Positions 46,681 to 58,667 of a stretch of DNA of 64,000 bases are shown piece after piece. The notes under the pieces were generated by a model, which was given only the letters and a program-made list of their open reading frames with translations, ran no database searches and was not told the DNA's origin. This DNA comes from Carettochelys insculpta (Eukaryota > Chordata > Testudines > Carettochelyidae). A program made the translations under genes and the position numbers. Numbering within the stretch: position 1 is the stretch's first letter; every line of letters starts with the position of its first letter. The stretch is taken from NCBI RefSeq assembly GCF_033958435.1, contig NC_134150.1, positions 37,567,501-37,631,500 on the forward strand. Direction: 5' to 3'.

Positions 46681-48699
46681 TAGGTCATACTCTTCAGTCT
46701 ATGGACCAGTGCAGAATTGTTCTCTACATACTTTAGACCTTGGTGAATAATTCATAACAAACCTTTTCAACAAATTCTGCCACTTTTCCTATTTGCAGAC
46801 AAACTGCAAAATTCTCAGATGTATTTGTTGTGAGAAATTACTCATAAATCTTTCCAACCAATAATTCTTAGTGGGCAGACTGTTTGAGCTCTCTAAGAAT
46901 GCTAGATATTTGAAATTCAGGATGTGCTCATTAGTTACATAAATAACCTGGTATTGTGGGGTAGTCACTCAATCAAGAAACTGAAACAACAGGACAAGTT
47001 TGGTATTGTGGGGTGGAGTGTGAAATGCGCAAGTCAAGCTTGAATGGCTTTCTGGGACTAACTGGTTAGAATATTTGCAGAAAGTAAACACAAAAGGAAC
47101 ACAAGCCCTTCTAAAAGTCATTTTTTAATACTAAAGAAGAAGAACTATTAGTGAGTCAGGCATTTGCTCAGATGTATTTACTCAGAGGGGCTGGTATAAG
47201 TTTATGCTGGCGGCTTCATTATTCACCTTCGAAGATAATTCTATGGCTTATTTTCTAAGTAAGAAAGTTTTCTTCATAGACACTCTAAATTTTCCTTTTC
47301 TCAATATTATCTTGTTCTTTGACACCTTAAATCATTCTTTTGCCTGTGTAGTTGTATACCCTTCTAATACTTAATGACCTGATCCCACAGTCCTTTTGCA
47401 GCCCAAATTCCCACTGAAGCCAAAGAAAAAGGCTAAAAGTTGTTAATGGGGAATTGGTAATGTGTGAGAAGAATAAACTTTGCCCAAGAAGCAAGATTAA
47501 CTGCCTAAGCTTTATACAAAGGTATCTGACTTTGTATATTGTGAGCGTGCCAAGCTAATCTGTCCCGTGTGCACAATACATAGCACAAATGTCGATCTGT
47601 TCTTATGTGCTGTTTATTTAATTTGAAAAAAGATAACCTCTTAATTTATCTATTGCAAGAAGAGCATCAAAACACTGGGACAAGCCCGGAGACATGGTGT
47701 GGACACGTCGGTTTGTGTTATTCTCACTAAACTATTGCTTTACTACAAACCCTTTTATGGTACTTTTGGTGTTTCAGAATGATGGTGGGACAATTAGCAA
47801 GCCTCTCACTCCCAAGTTTACAGTCTAATAGACAAGACCCAAAAGGTGGGATAGAATAAGTATTCCCACATTTTGCAGGGGAGAAATCAAACACAGATGA
47901 TGAAATCCTGGAGTCAATGAAGCCAATGGAAATACTGCCATGGACTAGGATTTCTCCTGGAGAGATTGACTTGATTGGGTCATGTAGGAAATTCGCAACT
48001 AATCCAAATCTCCTGAATTTCTTTCTAGTGCCCTTTGAGCTTGATTATCCTTTGTCATTCATCCTGTTCTTCATAGATGCTTAGGTCAAATGGCACCCTT
48101 ATAATCATGTAGCCTAACCTTCTGCATGACACAGGCCACAAAATTTCACCCTAGGCCACAAGACCTAGGATCACCTGCTTGGTGTACACTTACCTGTATC
48201 TAACAATCCTTCAGACTTAGACTTATGCAGATGTCCTTAAACCTCTGGCCCTCCCTGGGGACATACATTTTACAGCTATTTAAGAAATCTGGGGAAAATA
48301 TATTGGACCTCAGATGAGTTTCATATGAATGTTGCACAAAGAATTTCGGTTAATCTTGAGCAAAAATATTCCTAGATGATGCCTAAGTCAGAGAGCACAA
48401 TTGAGTATCCAGTGTCATTATGAATAGCAGAAGAGTCAAATGAAGACATAGATGTTGTAGCTGCACTACAACACTTAGTACAAGACGCCTACTGATTTCA
48501 GCCTTCCGGAAGGAATGGTTACGCATGGGGTGGGCAAGAAGGCCCAAGTGCCCCTTCCCAGATATCTGGGGGGGAGGGACATATTTAGCAGCAAACAGCA
48601 GCAGTAAAAACAGTAGAACCTGGAGCTACTAGCTGGCCCCACACTAGCAGTTCCTCCCGCCTGGGTGTACCACCCCCAGGTCTTACATGCCGCTGAATC
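46681..48699. other. No gene recognised
   Basis: About 2 kb of unique-looking sequence. GGTATTGTGGGGT occurs twice (46951 and 47004), a minor local duplication. Confidence 0.45.
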
Positions 48700-48707
48700 T
48701 CCTGGGA

Positions 48708-49205
48708 CAGAGGTCAGTAACCAAAATAGCGAGAAGAGACTTTTTTTTTAATTCAGTAAAAAGCTCAGTACTTCAAGTGCCACAGGGTATGTGAGTAGAA
48801 GAAGGTCCTTCACAAATAAGATCAAACCATACTTTTTGTAACCCTATTTTAACAACAGCACACACAAAACTATTTGTAATGTGATACACGTTTACTTTGG
48901 GATGTTTACAAACGTTTTACATAGTCTTATCTCCTCATACTTTGTGTGTGTGTGTTTGTATCACTGTCTTCCTGGCTTTTACTCCTGAACCTTTGCTCTC
49001 TCTGGAGGACACTAGGGAGGGTTATCCAACATTTAGAGATCACATATCGTTTGCTGTTGTTCATGTTGGGGCTTTTAGACATTCGCCATTTATTAAGAAT
49101 AATCGGGAGATTTTTTTTTTCACTTTGCAATTATAGTGTGGGGCGCCACAAAGAAGTCCTTAATAAGCCGCATGTGGCTCCAGAGCCGCAGGCTGCAGAC
49201 CCCTT
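48708..49205. mobile_element. Non-autonomous hAT element (family H), 498 bp
   Basis: It begins CAGAGGTCAGTAACC and ends GGCTGCAGACCCCTT. A perfect 8-bp duplication TCCTGGGA flanks it (48700-48707 and 49206-49213). It aligns along its length with 11763-12265, including ATACTTTTTGTAACC and GTTATCCAA blocks. Confidence 0.85.
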
Positions 49206-49213
49206 TCCTGGGA

Positions 49214-49528
49214 TCTGTACAGCCCTGCAGACAGACAAAGCTGGGGGTAGTACAACCATGACAGAGGAGCTGCCAGAGTGGGGCCACCCAGGAGCACCAC
49301 GTTCTGCTCCTTTGCAGCAGTTCCAGAGAACCCTGTGACTCAGAAATCAGCATCTGGCCCAGTGGGAGGACAGAGCTCCTGCCTCTGAGGTCACGTAGGA
49401 TGGGGAGAGTGTGATGGCCTCAGGCTAGGGGTGGGGTGGGCAAGAGTCACATGAGATGTCCAATGGAGGATCACATGGGGAGGTCTTGTGCCCACATTTA
49501 GCTGGTACCCCCCTTTGTGTCTCTTCCC
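49214..49528. other. No gene recognised
   Basis: Short unique-looking spacer between two DNA elements. Confidence 0.5.
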
Positions 49529-49531
49529 TGA

Positions 49532-49826
49532 GGGTATGTCTACACTATGCAGAAGATCGACCTGGTCAGGGTCAATCTTCTGGGATTCAGTTTCACACAC
49601 CTGGTAGGGACACATGAAATCAAACTATCTGGGGTCAGCAGTCGACCCCTTTACGCCTCAATATTGGGAGGAGTAGGGAGATAAACAGGAGAGTTTCTCC
49701 TACCAACCTCCCTCTGTGAGGATGGCCAGGTGAACTGATGGTAGATAAGTTGATTCTAGCTAAGCAGTTGCTGAAGCTAGACTTGCACATCTACAGTCAA
49801 ATTTAATATCTAGTTTAGACCGGCCC
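49532..49826 (+). mobile_element. Harbinger-like MITE, 295 bp, with 3-bp TSD
   Basis: The left end is GGGTATGTCTACACTA and the right end, inverted, is GGGCCGGTCTAAACTA. TGA lies directly outside both ends (49529-49531 and 49827-49829). Non-coding. Confidence 0.75.
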
Positions 49827-49829
49827 TGA

Positions 49830-50134
49830 GTCACCTACTGTCTCTTTTTATGGCTTGCTGGTCTGATTCACTCTAGGATCTTTTCAGCAGGTTGGTGCCT
49901 TCATTAGTTCCAATTTTGTGCATTCTAAAGCACTATGACTACCATCTTTTTGTTGGAACCCAAAAATTCAGCAGTTTTAACCAATGATGCAAAAGCTATC
50001 AAGCTGGCAATGATAAACTGAGGGGGAAAGAATCAAGTTACTTTATGGACTAGGATCTTTCTCCAGCAGACTGGGATGAACGTGTCCTTTATTTAGGTCA
50101 CCTGAAAGTTTTAAATGAATCATGTTTCCTTTGG
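49830..50134. other. No gene recognised
   Basis: Unique-looking spacer. Confidence 0.5.
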
Positions 50135-50250
50135 TGAGACAAGGTGGGTGAAGCCATATCTTCTATTGACACACTGTCTCCCTCACCAACAGAAGTTGGT
50201 CCAGTAACAGATATGACCTCACCCATCTTGTCTCTCTAATATCCTGGGCC
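50135..50250. repeat. Fold-back family B copy
   Basis: AGGTGGGTGAAGCCATATCTT and, inverted further on, GATATGACCTCACCCATCTT form two short arms around CCAACAGAAGTTGG. Confidence 0.65.
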
Positions 50251-50851
50251 CAGCAGGACAGCAGCAAACGCTGCATACAACTCGTTTCTTTTTGTCCACC
50301 CTGTACTTTTCAAAGGACATCTGGATTATAAACATTTCCTGTGGGATGTGCTACTGTTTTCCAGAAACAGACCACTCCCCGCAACCTTCCACTCCACAGT
50401 GCCACAGATGGAGAAAACTCCTCTGGTTTGACCGCTCCGAGTTGTCAGGTTCTGGTTTGTTCTGTTATGTTGTTAAGTTGGCCAACAGCCCCAGTTATCA
50501 ACTCAAGGGTGGCAGGAGTGCAATGAAAATCCTTCTTTGCATAGCAGACAACTGAAAAGCTCAGACAGACTCCTGTCCCCCACCTTTCCCCCTTTCCTCC
50601 CACCCCGCAGCTGGCACTGTCCTTTCCTGCTTACATTTTTAAGGTGGAAGGTTGGGGAGAGGAGGGGGAAGAGGATAAAAAACTGGACACTTCTGAAATA
50701 TCTACCTCCCAGCTTAACTTCAGGATTTTTCACAGACCAGGAATTTTGCCTCAAGCTGTGAGACCAAAAAGCCTGAGGGGAGCTTTTGGTTTTTAAAATA
50801 GCCTGTTTCTTTCACACATGGAGAGAGGACAGCATCCAAGCACTCAGTGAA

Positions 50852-51070
50852 CAGAATCATAGAACTGGAAGGTACCTTGAGAGGTCATCCACTCTAGTCG
50901 CCTGCCCTCACAGCAGGACACAGCACCATCTACATCAGCTCTTACAGATGTTTATCCAATATGCTCCTAAGTACTTGAAAGCTGTTACAATGAAGTGCAG
51001 TTGAGGTCCCACCGAGGGCTGGCCTCACAACCCCTAGTTTACAAATCCAAGGCTCTAACTGCTGAACTAT
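50852..51070 (-). mobile_element. SINE with CR1-like tail, diverged
   Basis: The tail matches the CR1/SINE 3' end (on plus: CAGAATCATAGAACTGGAAG). The far end, on minus, has a tRNA-like TAGTTCAGCAG followed by GGTTGTGAGG, a decayed version of the head at 43881. Confidence 0.6.
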
Positions 51071-51181
51071 TGATGTGTTTGTGGTGTTGGGGATGTTACT
51101 AGAAAGTGAACAGGAAAAGCAATCCCAGTGATTTGAAAAGCAGAGAAATCTGTCAGGCTGTAACATGAAGGGGGTCAACAG

Positions 51182-51745
51182 TGTGACAAACCATAAGAAC
51201 ATAAACATGGCCATTACCGGATGATACCAAAGGTCCATCTAGCCCAGCATCCCATCTGCTGACAGTGGCCAGTGCCAGGTGCCCCAGAAGGGGTGGACTG
51301 AAAACAATAATCGAGCAACTTGTCTCCTGCCATCCACCTCCAGCCTCTGACGAACAGAGGCCAGGCATACCATTCCTGACGGCTGGCTAATAGCCTTTTA
51401 TGGACCTAACCTCCATAAATTTATCTAGCTCTTCTTTGAACTCTGTTACAGTACTAGACTTCACAGCCTCCTCTGGCAAGGAGTTCCACAGGTTGACTGT
51501 GTGCTGTGTGAAAAAGTACTTTCTTATATTAGTTTTAAACCTGCTACCCATTCATTTTGTTTGGTATCCTCTAGTTCTTGTATTATTGGAACAAGTGAAT
51601 AACAAGTAAATAACAAGTAAATAACTTTTCTTTATTCACCCTCTCCACACTCCTCTATCATATCCCCCCTCAGTTTCCTCTTTTCTAAACTGAAAAGTCC
51701 CAGTCTCTTTGGCCTCTTCTCATATGGGACCGTTCCAAACCCCTA
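51182..51745 (-). mobile_element. CR1 LINE 3' end, second subfamily
   Basis: The copy includes GGTCCATCTAGCCCAGCATC, AATAGCCTTTTATGGAC and AAGGAGTTCCACAGGTTGAC. A local tandem duplication AATAACAAGTAA occurs near 51597-51622. No intact reading frame. Confidence 0.75.
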
Positions 51746-52219
51746 GGCAAGAAGAAGCAGATTTTGGAAGTGGGCCATAGAGGGGGCATTTGCTGGTAAA
51801 GTGCAAGCCATGCACCAACAAGCAATTTCCATTCAGCAAAAAGAGAGGGCCTATAAACCAGCCCCACCTGCCTCACTTTCCTGTAACCTTCCTGCCCTTG
51901 TCAGGATGTGATGCTACATGTGTTGTGAGTTGCTGGAGCAGCACATGTGCTGGGAACGTGGTATCTGAGCATTTCCTCTTGGAAATAAATCTCATGCATT
52001 TATTGTGGTTTTACTTCTGAGTTTCAAGGCTGATTTGGCAGTTTTTCCATCAGAGGCGTGGGGAAGATCAGATTACATTCTGCTGCTTTCAGGACTCTCA
52101 CTTACCGCATTGTCAGCTGACTTCTTAGTAGATTCATGCAGTGCAGACCATCTCACCTGGCTTTGAGTTCTGATGCCACCGTCCAGCACTGACCCACTGA
52201 CCCACTCCATCAAAGCACG
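51746..52219. other. No gene recognised
   Basis: Unique-looking sequence. Confidence 0.5.
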
Positions 52220-52275
52220 CAGTGTAAATATGTTTAAACTTTAAAGTGCTACATGCCTGCTTTTTGTTTTATCTT
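52220..52275 (-). repeat. Fold-back family A fragment
   Basis: It carries AAACTTTAAAGTGCTACATG and GCCTGCTTTTTGTTTTATC; only part of one arm is left. Confidence 0.5.
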
Positions 52276-52451
52276 TAAACAAGCTCTCTTGTGAAGGCAC
52301 GAAATGCCCTTGTTGGTCAATGAGAAATCACCTTATCAGATAGAAAACTCCTGGCTCTCATCCCCCATACAATTGCCTGAACCTGTTGTTTCATGCAACT
52401 GTATGCTTTGTCAGTATCATGTGACGAACATATTGAACCTCTTGTCTGTTT

Positions 52452-52671
52452 GGCTGGGGCTACACTCACTGCAGAAGATCAAACGCTTACATTCGATCAT
52501 CCGGAGTGCCGCTTCGCATTCCAGGATCTATGTCAACTCCGGAACTCCCTTTGAGTGGAATGGTACACAGGCACAGAAGTAGACGGCTGCAAAGACGATT
52601 TTTGGTACGCAATTGGCGTACCATACATTGCATAGCAGCCTTCAACCTTCCAGGTAAGTGTAGATGCAGCC
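52452..52671. mobile_element. Harbinger-like MITE, 220 bp
   Basis: The left end is GGCTGGGGCTACACTCAC and the right end, inverted, is GGCTGCATCTACACTTAC. TTT lies outside both ends (52449-52451 and 52672-52674). Non-coding. Confidence 0.65.
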
Positions 52672-53215
52672 TTTGTTACATACAATAGAAGGTGGCAAAA
52701 TGGTAAGCATCGTGACTCATGCTGCAGTTTCGCACATCCTTCCTTCCTAACTGAGCTAGGAAACAGCCATTGCAAAATTTAAAGGGCTTCATTCTAATCT
52801 CCTTCACACCACAACAAGCTCTGGACTTCAGTGAATTTACTTACAATTTACATCTGCGCAAGAGAGATCAAAATCCCGTTCCAAAGAATTGTTATAATGT
52901 CACAGTGTCAGCGATTAGGAATGCTGCAGGGCGTGTGTGTGCGTAGGCACCACATAGAGTCTTCTATTCTGTGTTAATTTATGGCTAATGATCCGCTGGC
53001 AACACTGCCAGGAACCTTAAAGGAAAAGAAAAAAAGAAGCAGGATTTCTCAGTCCTTGCCCCACCATTCCTGCCTGACTGGGCATTTAACTGCATCACAT
53101 CCTGAATCAAAGTGCTCTGAAAGGAAGACACAAAAGAGATCTTTTAAAGAAAGGTGTTTTAAAGCACAATGAAAGGCACTTCCTCTTTTTGGTTTATCTT
53201 TGCAGGGCCTGATAC

Positions 53216-53412
53216 CAGTGTTCCCTGTAAACTCAGTGCTTATGTGCCACCCAGGAGAGATTCAGGTGCCGCCTAATTGATTAGCTGAGCGCCCACAACT
53301 GCTCACACCTGACAGCCTGTGTTTCTATTGGTGGTGCACATCTGCATATGCCTTGGTGCACATAACAAAATTTATTCCACCCCATGGATGGGAAAAATTA
53401 GGGGGAACACTG
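53216..53412. mobile_element. Non-autonomous hAT element (family X), complete, 197 bp
   Basis: Its ends are CAGTGTTCCC and GGGAACACTG. A perfect 8-bp duplication CCTGATAC flanks it (53208-53215 and 53413-53420). It is the reference copy for the fragments at 17452 and, probably, 21910. Confidence 0.9.
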
Positions 53413-53420
53413 CCTGATAC

Positions 53421-54442
53421 AGCCATGCTCATGCTGTGTATTACCTGGCTCTGTATCAGTGAGAGTTCCACTGACTTTTCTGAGAGATTATTGGCAATGA
53501 ATCTTCTCATATTGATAAAAAGCAAATCTTGCTTGTTGCTTGCTAATTTACACCTTAGGGTTCTCCAGAAACCCAGGAATTCAACTGAAATAGTCTCTTT
53601 ATGCAAGGGATTTTGCTGAGATTCAGGTGAACAAGAGAAGAAAAAACATTGCATTTTCCTAGGCTCACTAGAGTCTCCCACTTTGAGACTCTCTGTGGTT
53701 TAGAGTCACATCGTTAAGACTTGCTCAGGCTTTCTCCCTTGATCTCAGCAGAGCCAGGGGAAAAAATAGAATCCCTACGTGCGCACACACACATACACAC
53801 ACACACTTCACACACTTCCTAATTTTTTTATCGCCTCCATTTAAATCCTTGCTAAAATGACTACAGACCCGTGGTTTTTCGTCTCTGCCCAATGCCGTAC
53901 AGGAGATAAAAAGTAGATTTGATCAATTACTTTTGAGAACAGGTCCCACCCCCCATGACCGTAACCTGAGATCATAAATGACTATAAGGATTATGAAAGA
54001 AACAAGTCTAATAATACTTTTGTCTTGGAGATTGGGACCTTGGAGCTCAGACATTTTTCACAGCGCTTCACAAAGGAAATCATAAGACCCTTCCACACAC
54101 AACCCGCTTTTCTTCATTGATGGGCAAGGTCATTTGCCCAACATCTCATGACAAGCCAGGAGCAAAGCTGGTATAGACCTTTATCTCTCCGCCTCTTAGT
54201 TTAGTGAATACCCCTGAGGCCCCACTGCCTCCCCCTCATTTAATTTGAAACATACCTTAAAAAAAAAAACTAGCTATAATGGAAATTAATTTTAAAACCA
54301 AGTGGGTGACAAGGAAGATGTGTGATAATTGATCGGTTCTCTCTTAGAAATATTAAATGTGAAGAATGACTATGTTGTTGGGACTCATCTAACAGATCTT
54401 GACCAGTTTGTAAGTTAACCTTCTCCTCTGATAGAAAATACA
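53421..54442. other. No gene recognised; short (CA)n near 53783
   Basis: Unique-looking sequence with a broken CA run at about 53780-53808 and an A-run near 54259. Confidence 0.5.
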
Positions 54443-55390
54443 GAGATAGAATAATAGAATGTTAGGACTGGAAGGGACCTTGAGAGGTCATTGAGTCCAG
54501 CCCCCTGCCCTTATGGCAGGACCAAGTATTGTCTAGACCATCCCTGATAGACATTTATCTAACCCAGGCGTGTCCAACCCACGGCCCGTGGGCCGCATGC
54601 GGCCCTGGACAGCTAGTAATGTGGCCCCACAAGATCGTAAACTTTTAACATTATTATGTGATTTATATACATTAACTATATTATATATTTTATATGCGGC
54701 CTAAGACAATTCCTCTACACTCAGTGCGGCCCAGGCAAGCCAAAAGGTTGGACACCCATGATCTAACCTGTTCTTTAATATCTCCAGACATAGAGATTCT
54801 ACAACCTCCCTAGGCAATTTATTCCAGTGTTTGACCACCCTGACACTAGGAACTTTTTCCTAATGTCCATCTTAAACCTCCCTTGCTGCAGTTTAAGCCC
54901 ATTGCCTCTTGTTCTACCCTCAGAGGCCAAGAAGAACAAGTTTTCTCCCTCCTCCTTATGACACCCTTTTAGATATCTGAAAACCACTATCATACCCCGC
55001 CCTCCTGCCTCAGTCTTCTTTTTTCCAAACTAAACAAGCCCAGTTCTTTCAGCCTTTCTTCATAGGTCATGTTCTCTAGACCTTTGATCATTCTTGTTGC
55101 TCTTTTCTGGACACTTTCCAATTTCTCCACATCTGTCTTGAAACGCCGCACCCAGAACTGGACACAATACTCCAACTGAGGCCTAACCAGTGCAGAGTAG
55201 AGCAGAAGAATGACTTCTCGTATCTTGTTCACAACACACCTGTTAATGCATCCCAGAATCATGTTTGCTTTTTTTGCAACACCATCACACTGTTGACTCA
55301 TATTTAACTTGTGGTCCACTATAACCCCTAGATCCCTTTCTGCCATACTCCTTCCTAGACAGTCGCTTCCCATTCTGTATGTGTGTAACT
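54443..55390 (-). mobile_element. CR1 LINE 3' end, interrupted by a hAT element
   Basis: The minus-strand copy has the ATAGAATAATAGAA tail and is close to the 27879 copy. Its ORF2 remnant is open over 55373-54990 (AERDLGVIVDHKLNMSQQC, then LYSALVRPQLEYCVQFW) and 54993-54799 (FRYLKGCHKEEGENLFF), in different frames, so it cannot code. It is 5'-truncated at about 55390. Confidence 0.9.
54565..54760. mobile_element. Non-autonomous hAT element inside CR1, 196 bp
   Basis: Its ends are CAGGCGTGTCCAACC and, inverted, CATGGGTGTCCAACC. The CR1 words ATCTAACC are duplicated exactly on both sides (54557-54564 and 54761-54768), so the insertion postdates this CR1. Confidence 0.92.
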
Positions 55391-57438
55391 GACTGTTCAG
55401 ATTGATACAGCAAAAGAGATTATGCCCATAACCTAGGAAGGAATTTTTTCAGACTGCTTCTGCTAAAACTAGAAAAGGAAGTTTACTTCAACTTGATAGA
55501 GAAAGTTAAAAAGGGAAGTAGACACCCACACCCCATTTTCATACATTTCCTTTATTCAGCTCTGCTCTGCCCTGCAGGACAGGCATTTTAGTTTTGCTGA
55601 GTTCCCTCATAACACATGAAACAACGCTGCTAAAGTTATTCAAGTCTCAGCCTCTGAAACCTAACACATTTGATGGCATCTTTGTTTTGTTAGCTCCAAG
55701 CAGGTTCCTCAAATATAAGAAGCTTATTTAAGAGAGGATTGAGAGCTATTTTTAAATATTTTTAAATTTGAAATTTAAATTTTTAATTTTTAAAATTATG
55801 TCAACGTATTGCACCCACGGTAACAGGCCCCTTTATGTTTCAGTCTGGAGAAAGAACAACACATTCTTTAGAACAAAATGGAAGTGTTCCTTTAAGGATA
55901 CCTTCTAGATCTCCACACTGGAAAATTAAAAATGACCAGGCAAACTCTGCAAGCTGTACGGAGCAGCAGTTGTTGCTATGAAAAGACAGAAGTGTAGCTG
56001 CTGCCATTGTGAGTTTCTAAGCACTCCAATTACAGTGCTGCTCTTACCCTGACAGCTGGTGTCCACTTAAGGTTCTTGGCGGGGCTTTCAGGAGATGGAG
56101 GGAAGGTTGTCTCTTTCTCAGGAGAGTCAGTGACCACTGGACCAAACACAGTCCCCTTGCAACACCTGGCAATTTGCTCAGCTGGAGAGTCTGCTGCTTT
56201 CACATAGCATATGTCTAATGTGGTGTTAATTATAATGGTAGCACTCACTGACCTGCCAGGGTGTCTGGCTGCACAGAACAAGCTGAATCTGGAGGGGTTA
56301 TTATAAACCTCTTTTGGGTTTAGAGCTTTTGGGTATAGGAGATTGAGGATCATTTAGCTTCTGAGACAAAGCTTAGGCTATCTCTGTGGTGACAGAAGAG
56401 AGTGCGCAAGAGAACCTACCTGAGTCCATAGGAGAAAAGTGTATTCTGAGATCTGCACCACAGAGTGGTTTTGGCTCTGTACTGGGATTATGGAACGTTC
56501 CAGTGACCGGACTCTGAATGATGCTGCCTCGCATCTTTCATAGAGCAGCCTCCTAATGCAAATGATTCAGGCAGATGAAGCACTAGAAGGAGACTCTTTT
56601 TCCCATTCTCAGCGTAACAACAACCCATACCAGTTAGACAGGGAGTTGCATCTGCCAAGCACTTTACAGAGAGCGAGTCAAAATCTGGTGCCTCTCCCAT
56701 GGTGATCTTCATGTGGGTTTTCAACTATGAGCAAATTCTGCCATCATCAGTCAAGCAAAAGCATCACTGGATTTAGGGTCCAAATTGTCTGAGTAAGGTC
56801 TACAGGATTTGATCTTCTGCAAGTATTTCCCATTAGTACAGGGCGGAGAGCATTTGATTAGCCCACGGTCACAGAGGGAGTCTGTCTCACACAGATGATT
56901 GTAACTCCGCCTCTCCATTTTAGATCACATCTCTCTGAGGAAGCCTCAAAAATCTGCACATAGGAAACAGTCTCTAAATCAGACAGATTTTGGGCCCTCA
57001 CTCTGTAACTACAGGCCACCACCAAGCAGACCTTTTAAAGCAAAGAGGAAAGGCCATGTCTGAAGTTAAAAAAAAAAAAGATATGAGCTAGATTCTCTGA
57101 GCGACTCTTGAAAGTAAGTAGATCTCAGAAAGCAACAGCAGAGCGGAATGTCCAGCTTGCAGAGATAGAACTCTCTCCTGGATCTCCACATACATTCCAA
57201 CTCCCCTGTCTGGTGGACAGACTTTGGGCCTCCTTTGATCTGATCCACCCCAGCTCCAGGGCTGGGAAAGAAACAGCCCCAAAAGCAGGGAGCTGTGGTA
57301 AGTTCCCTTGCAAGTTTCTTTCCACATTCTACAGAAGCTCTATGCCAATTGAAAACCTGGTCCTATATTTTTTCAATAATCCATCCCTTGCCTTATCACT
57401 GAAGCAGAACTTCAGCAACACTTACAGAGCCTGAAACA
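55391..57438. other. No firm gene; weak exon candidate near 56048-56193
   Basis: The minus-strand frame at 56353-56030 is open for 107 codons and ends at a strong donor (CAGG/GTAAGAG at 56048/56047). The residues before it are hydrophilic and Pro/Ser-rich (PEKETTFPPSPESPAKNLKW). The possible acceptor near 56194 has no pyrimidine tract. The rest of the stretch shows nothing. Confidence 0.25.
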
Positions 57439-57446
57439 GCCTGGAG

Positions 57447-57967
57447 CAGTGTTTCTCAACCAGGGGTACCGTTGGGGGTACCCTGAGGTCTTTCAGTGGG
57501 TAATCAACTCATCTAGATATTTGTCTAGTTTTACAACAGGCTATTCAGAAACACCAGTAAAGTCAGTACAATCTGAAAGTTCATTCTGACACTAACTTGT
57601 TTCTACTGCTTCATATGTCTTACATTGAAATGTAAGTACAATATTTCCATTCCGATTCATTTATTTGATTATAAGATGGTGGACACTCAGAAAGTTTTCA
57701 GCAGTAGTCTTCTGCGATATTTTTGCATGTTTCTGTAAGTAGTTTTCAAGTGAGGTGTAACTTGGTGGCATGTAGAACAAATCTGACTCCTGAAAAGGAT
57801 ACAGTAATCTGGAAAAGCTGAACGACACTTGTTTCAAGACCTCAGATTACCTCCAGACCATGTTGATCAGCCAGTGGTACACATACTCTTAGGGGTACAT
57901 AAGAGAAGTCTGGAGTTTTTTTGTTTTTTAAGGGGTACTTTGTTAAAAGAAAGCTTGAGAAACACTG
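57447..57967. mobile_element. Non-autonomous hAT element, 521 bp
   Basis: The ends CAGTGTTTCTCAACC and CTTGAGAAACACTG are inverted. The flanks GCCTGGAG (57439-57446) and GTCTGGAG (57968-57975) match at 7 of 8 positions. AT-rich interior with no transposase. Confidence 0.85.
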
Positions 57968-57975
57968 GTCTGGAG

Positions 57976-58667
57976 CATTTGCAAGGTTTCTGCTCAGAGA
58001 CCTGGAGGTGCAGCCAGGTTGGCATCAGCCTTCATACTGGCATCTGAAACTCCTAAAGGCAGGAAATGTTAATGAAACACAGCTACCCCAGAGAGAAACG
58101 TGTCATGGCTGTGACTGTGCATCCACTTCCAAGGCTCTCATTTGCTGTGCTGTAAAGGGTTCTCCCTGTAAACTGTAGAATAAAAGTTGCCATGGGATAC
58201 TTCTGCTTTTTATACCAACACCAACTACAGGCTTGCTTTGTATGTGACCTCAGAGAAAGCATCTGTGGGATAACACAAATCAATCTTTACAAACTCTGGA
58301 ACGGTGAGTGCTGATAATGAGCACCTGCTGCAAGCTGCTGAGCACCCTCAGATCTTATTGAAGTGAGCAGGAGTTGAGGGCGCTCAGCACCTCACAGGAT
58401 AAGCCCTCTGGCCATTGTTAAGTTACTAAAAATTTCAGAATTTTAGGATTTTGCTCACCCAGGGCCTAATCCTGCTCCTGGCAAAATTGTCTTTCACTTC
58501 AGAGGGTGCAGGATTGGTCCCCAAGTGTGTTGTATTTACCAGCTCTGAGGAGGCTGTTTTGACAGAGCCGTTGAAGAACCTTCTCTCAGGACCCCATTCT
58601 GCTCAGGTCTGAATGACTTTGTTTCCCTCTGATTTGGGTAACTAAATGCTCAGCATATCCCCAGGAT
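57976..58667. other. No gene recognised
   Basis: Unique-looking sequence. Confidence 0.5.
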
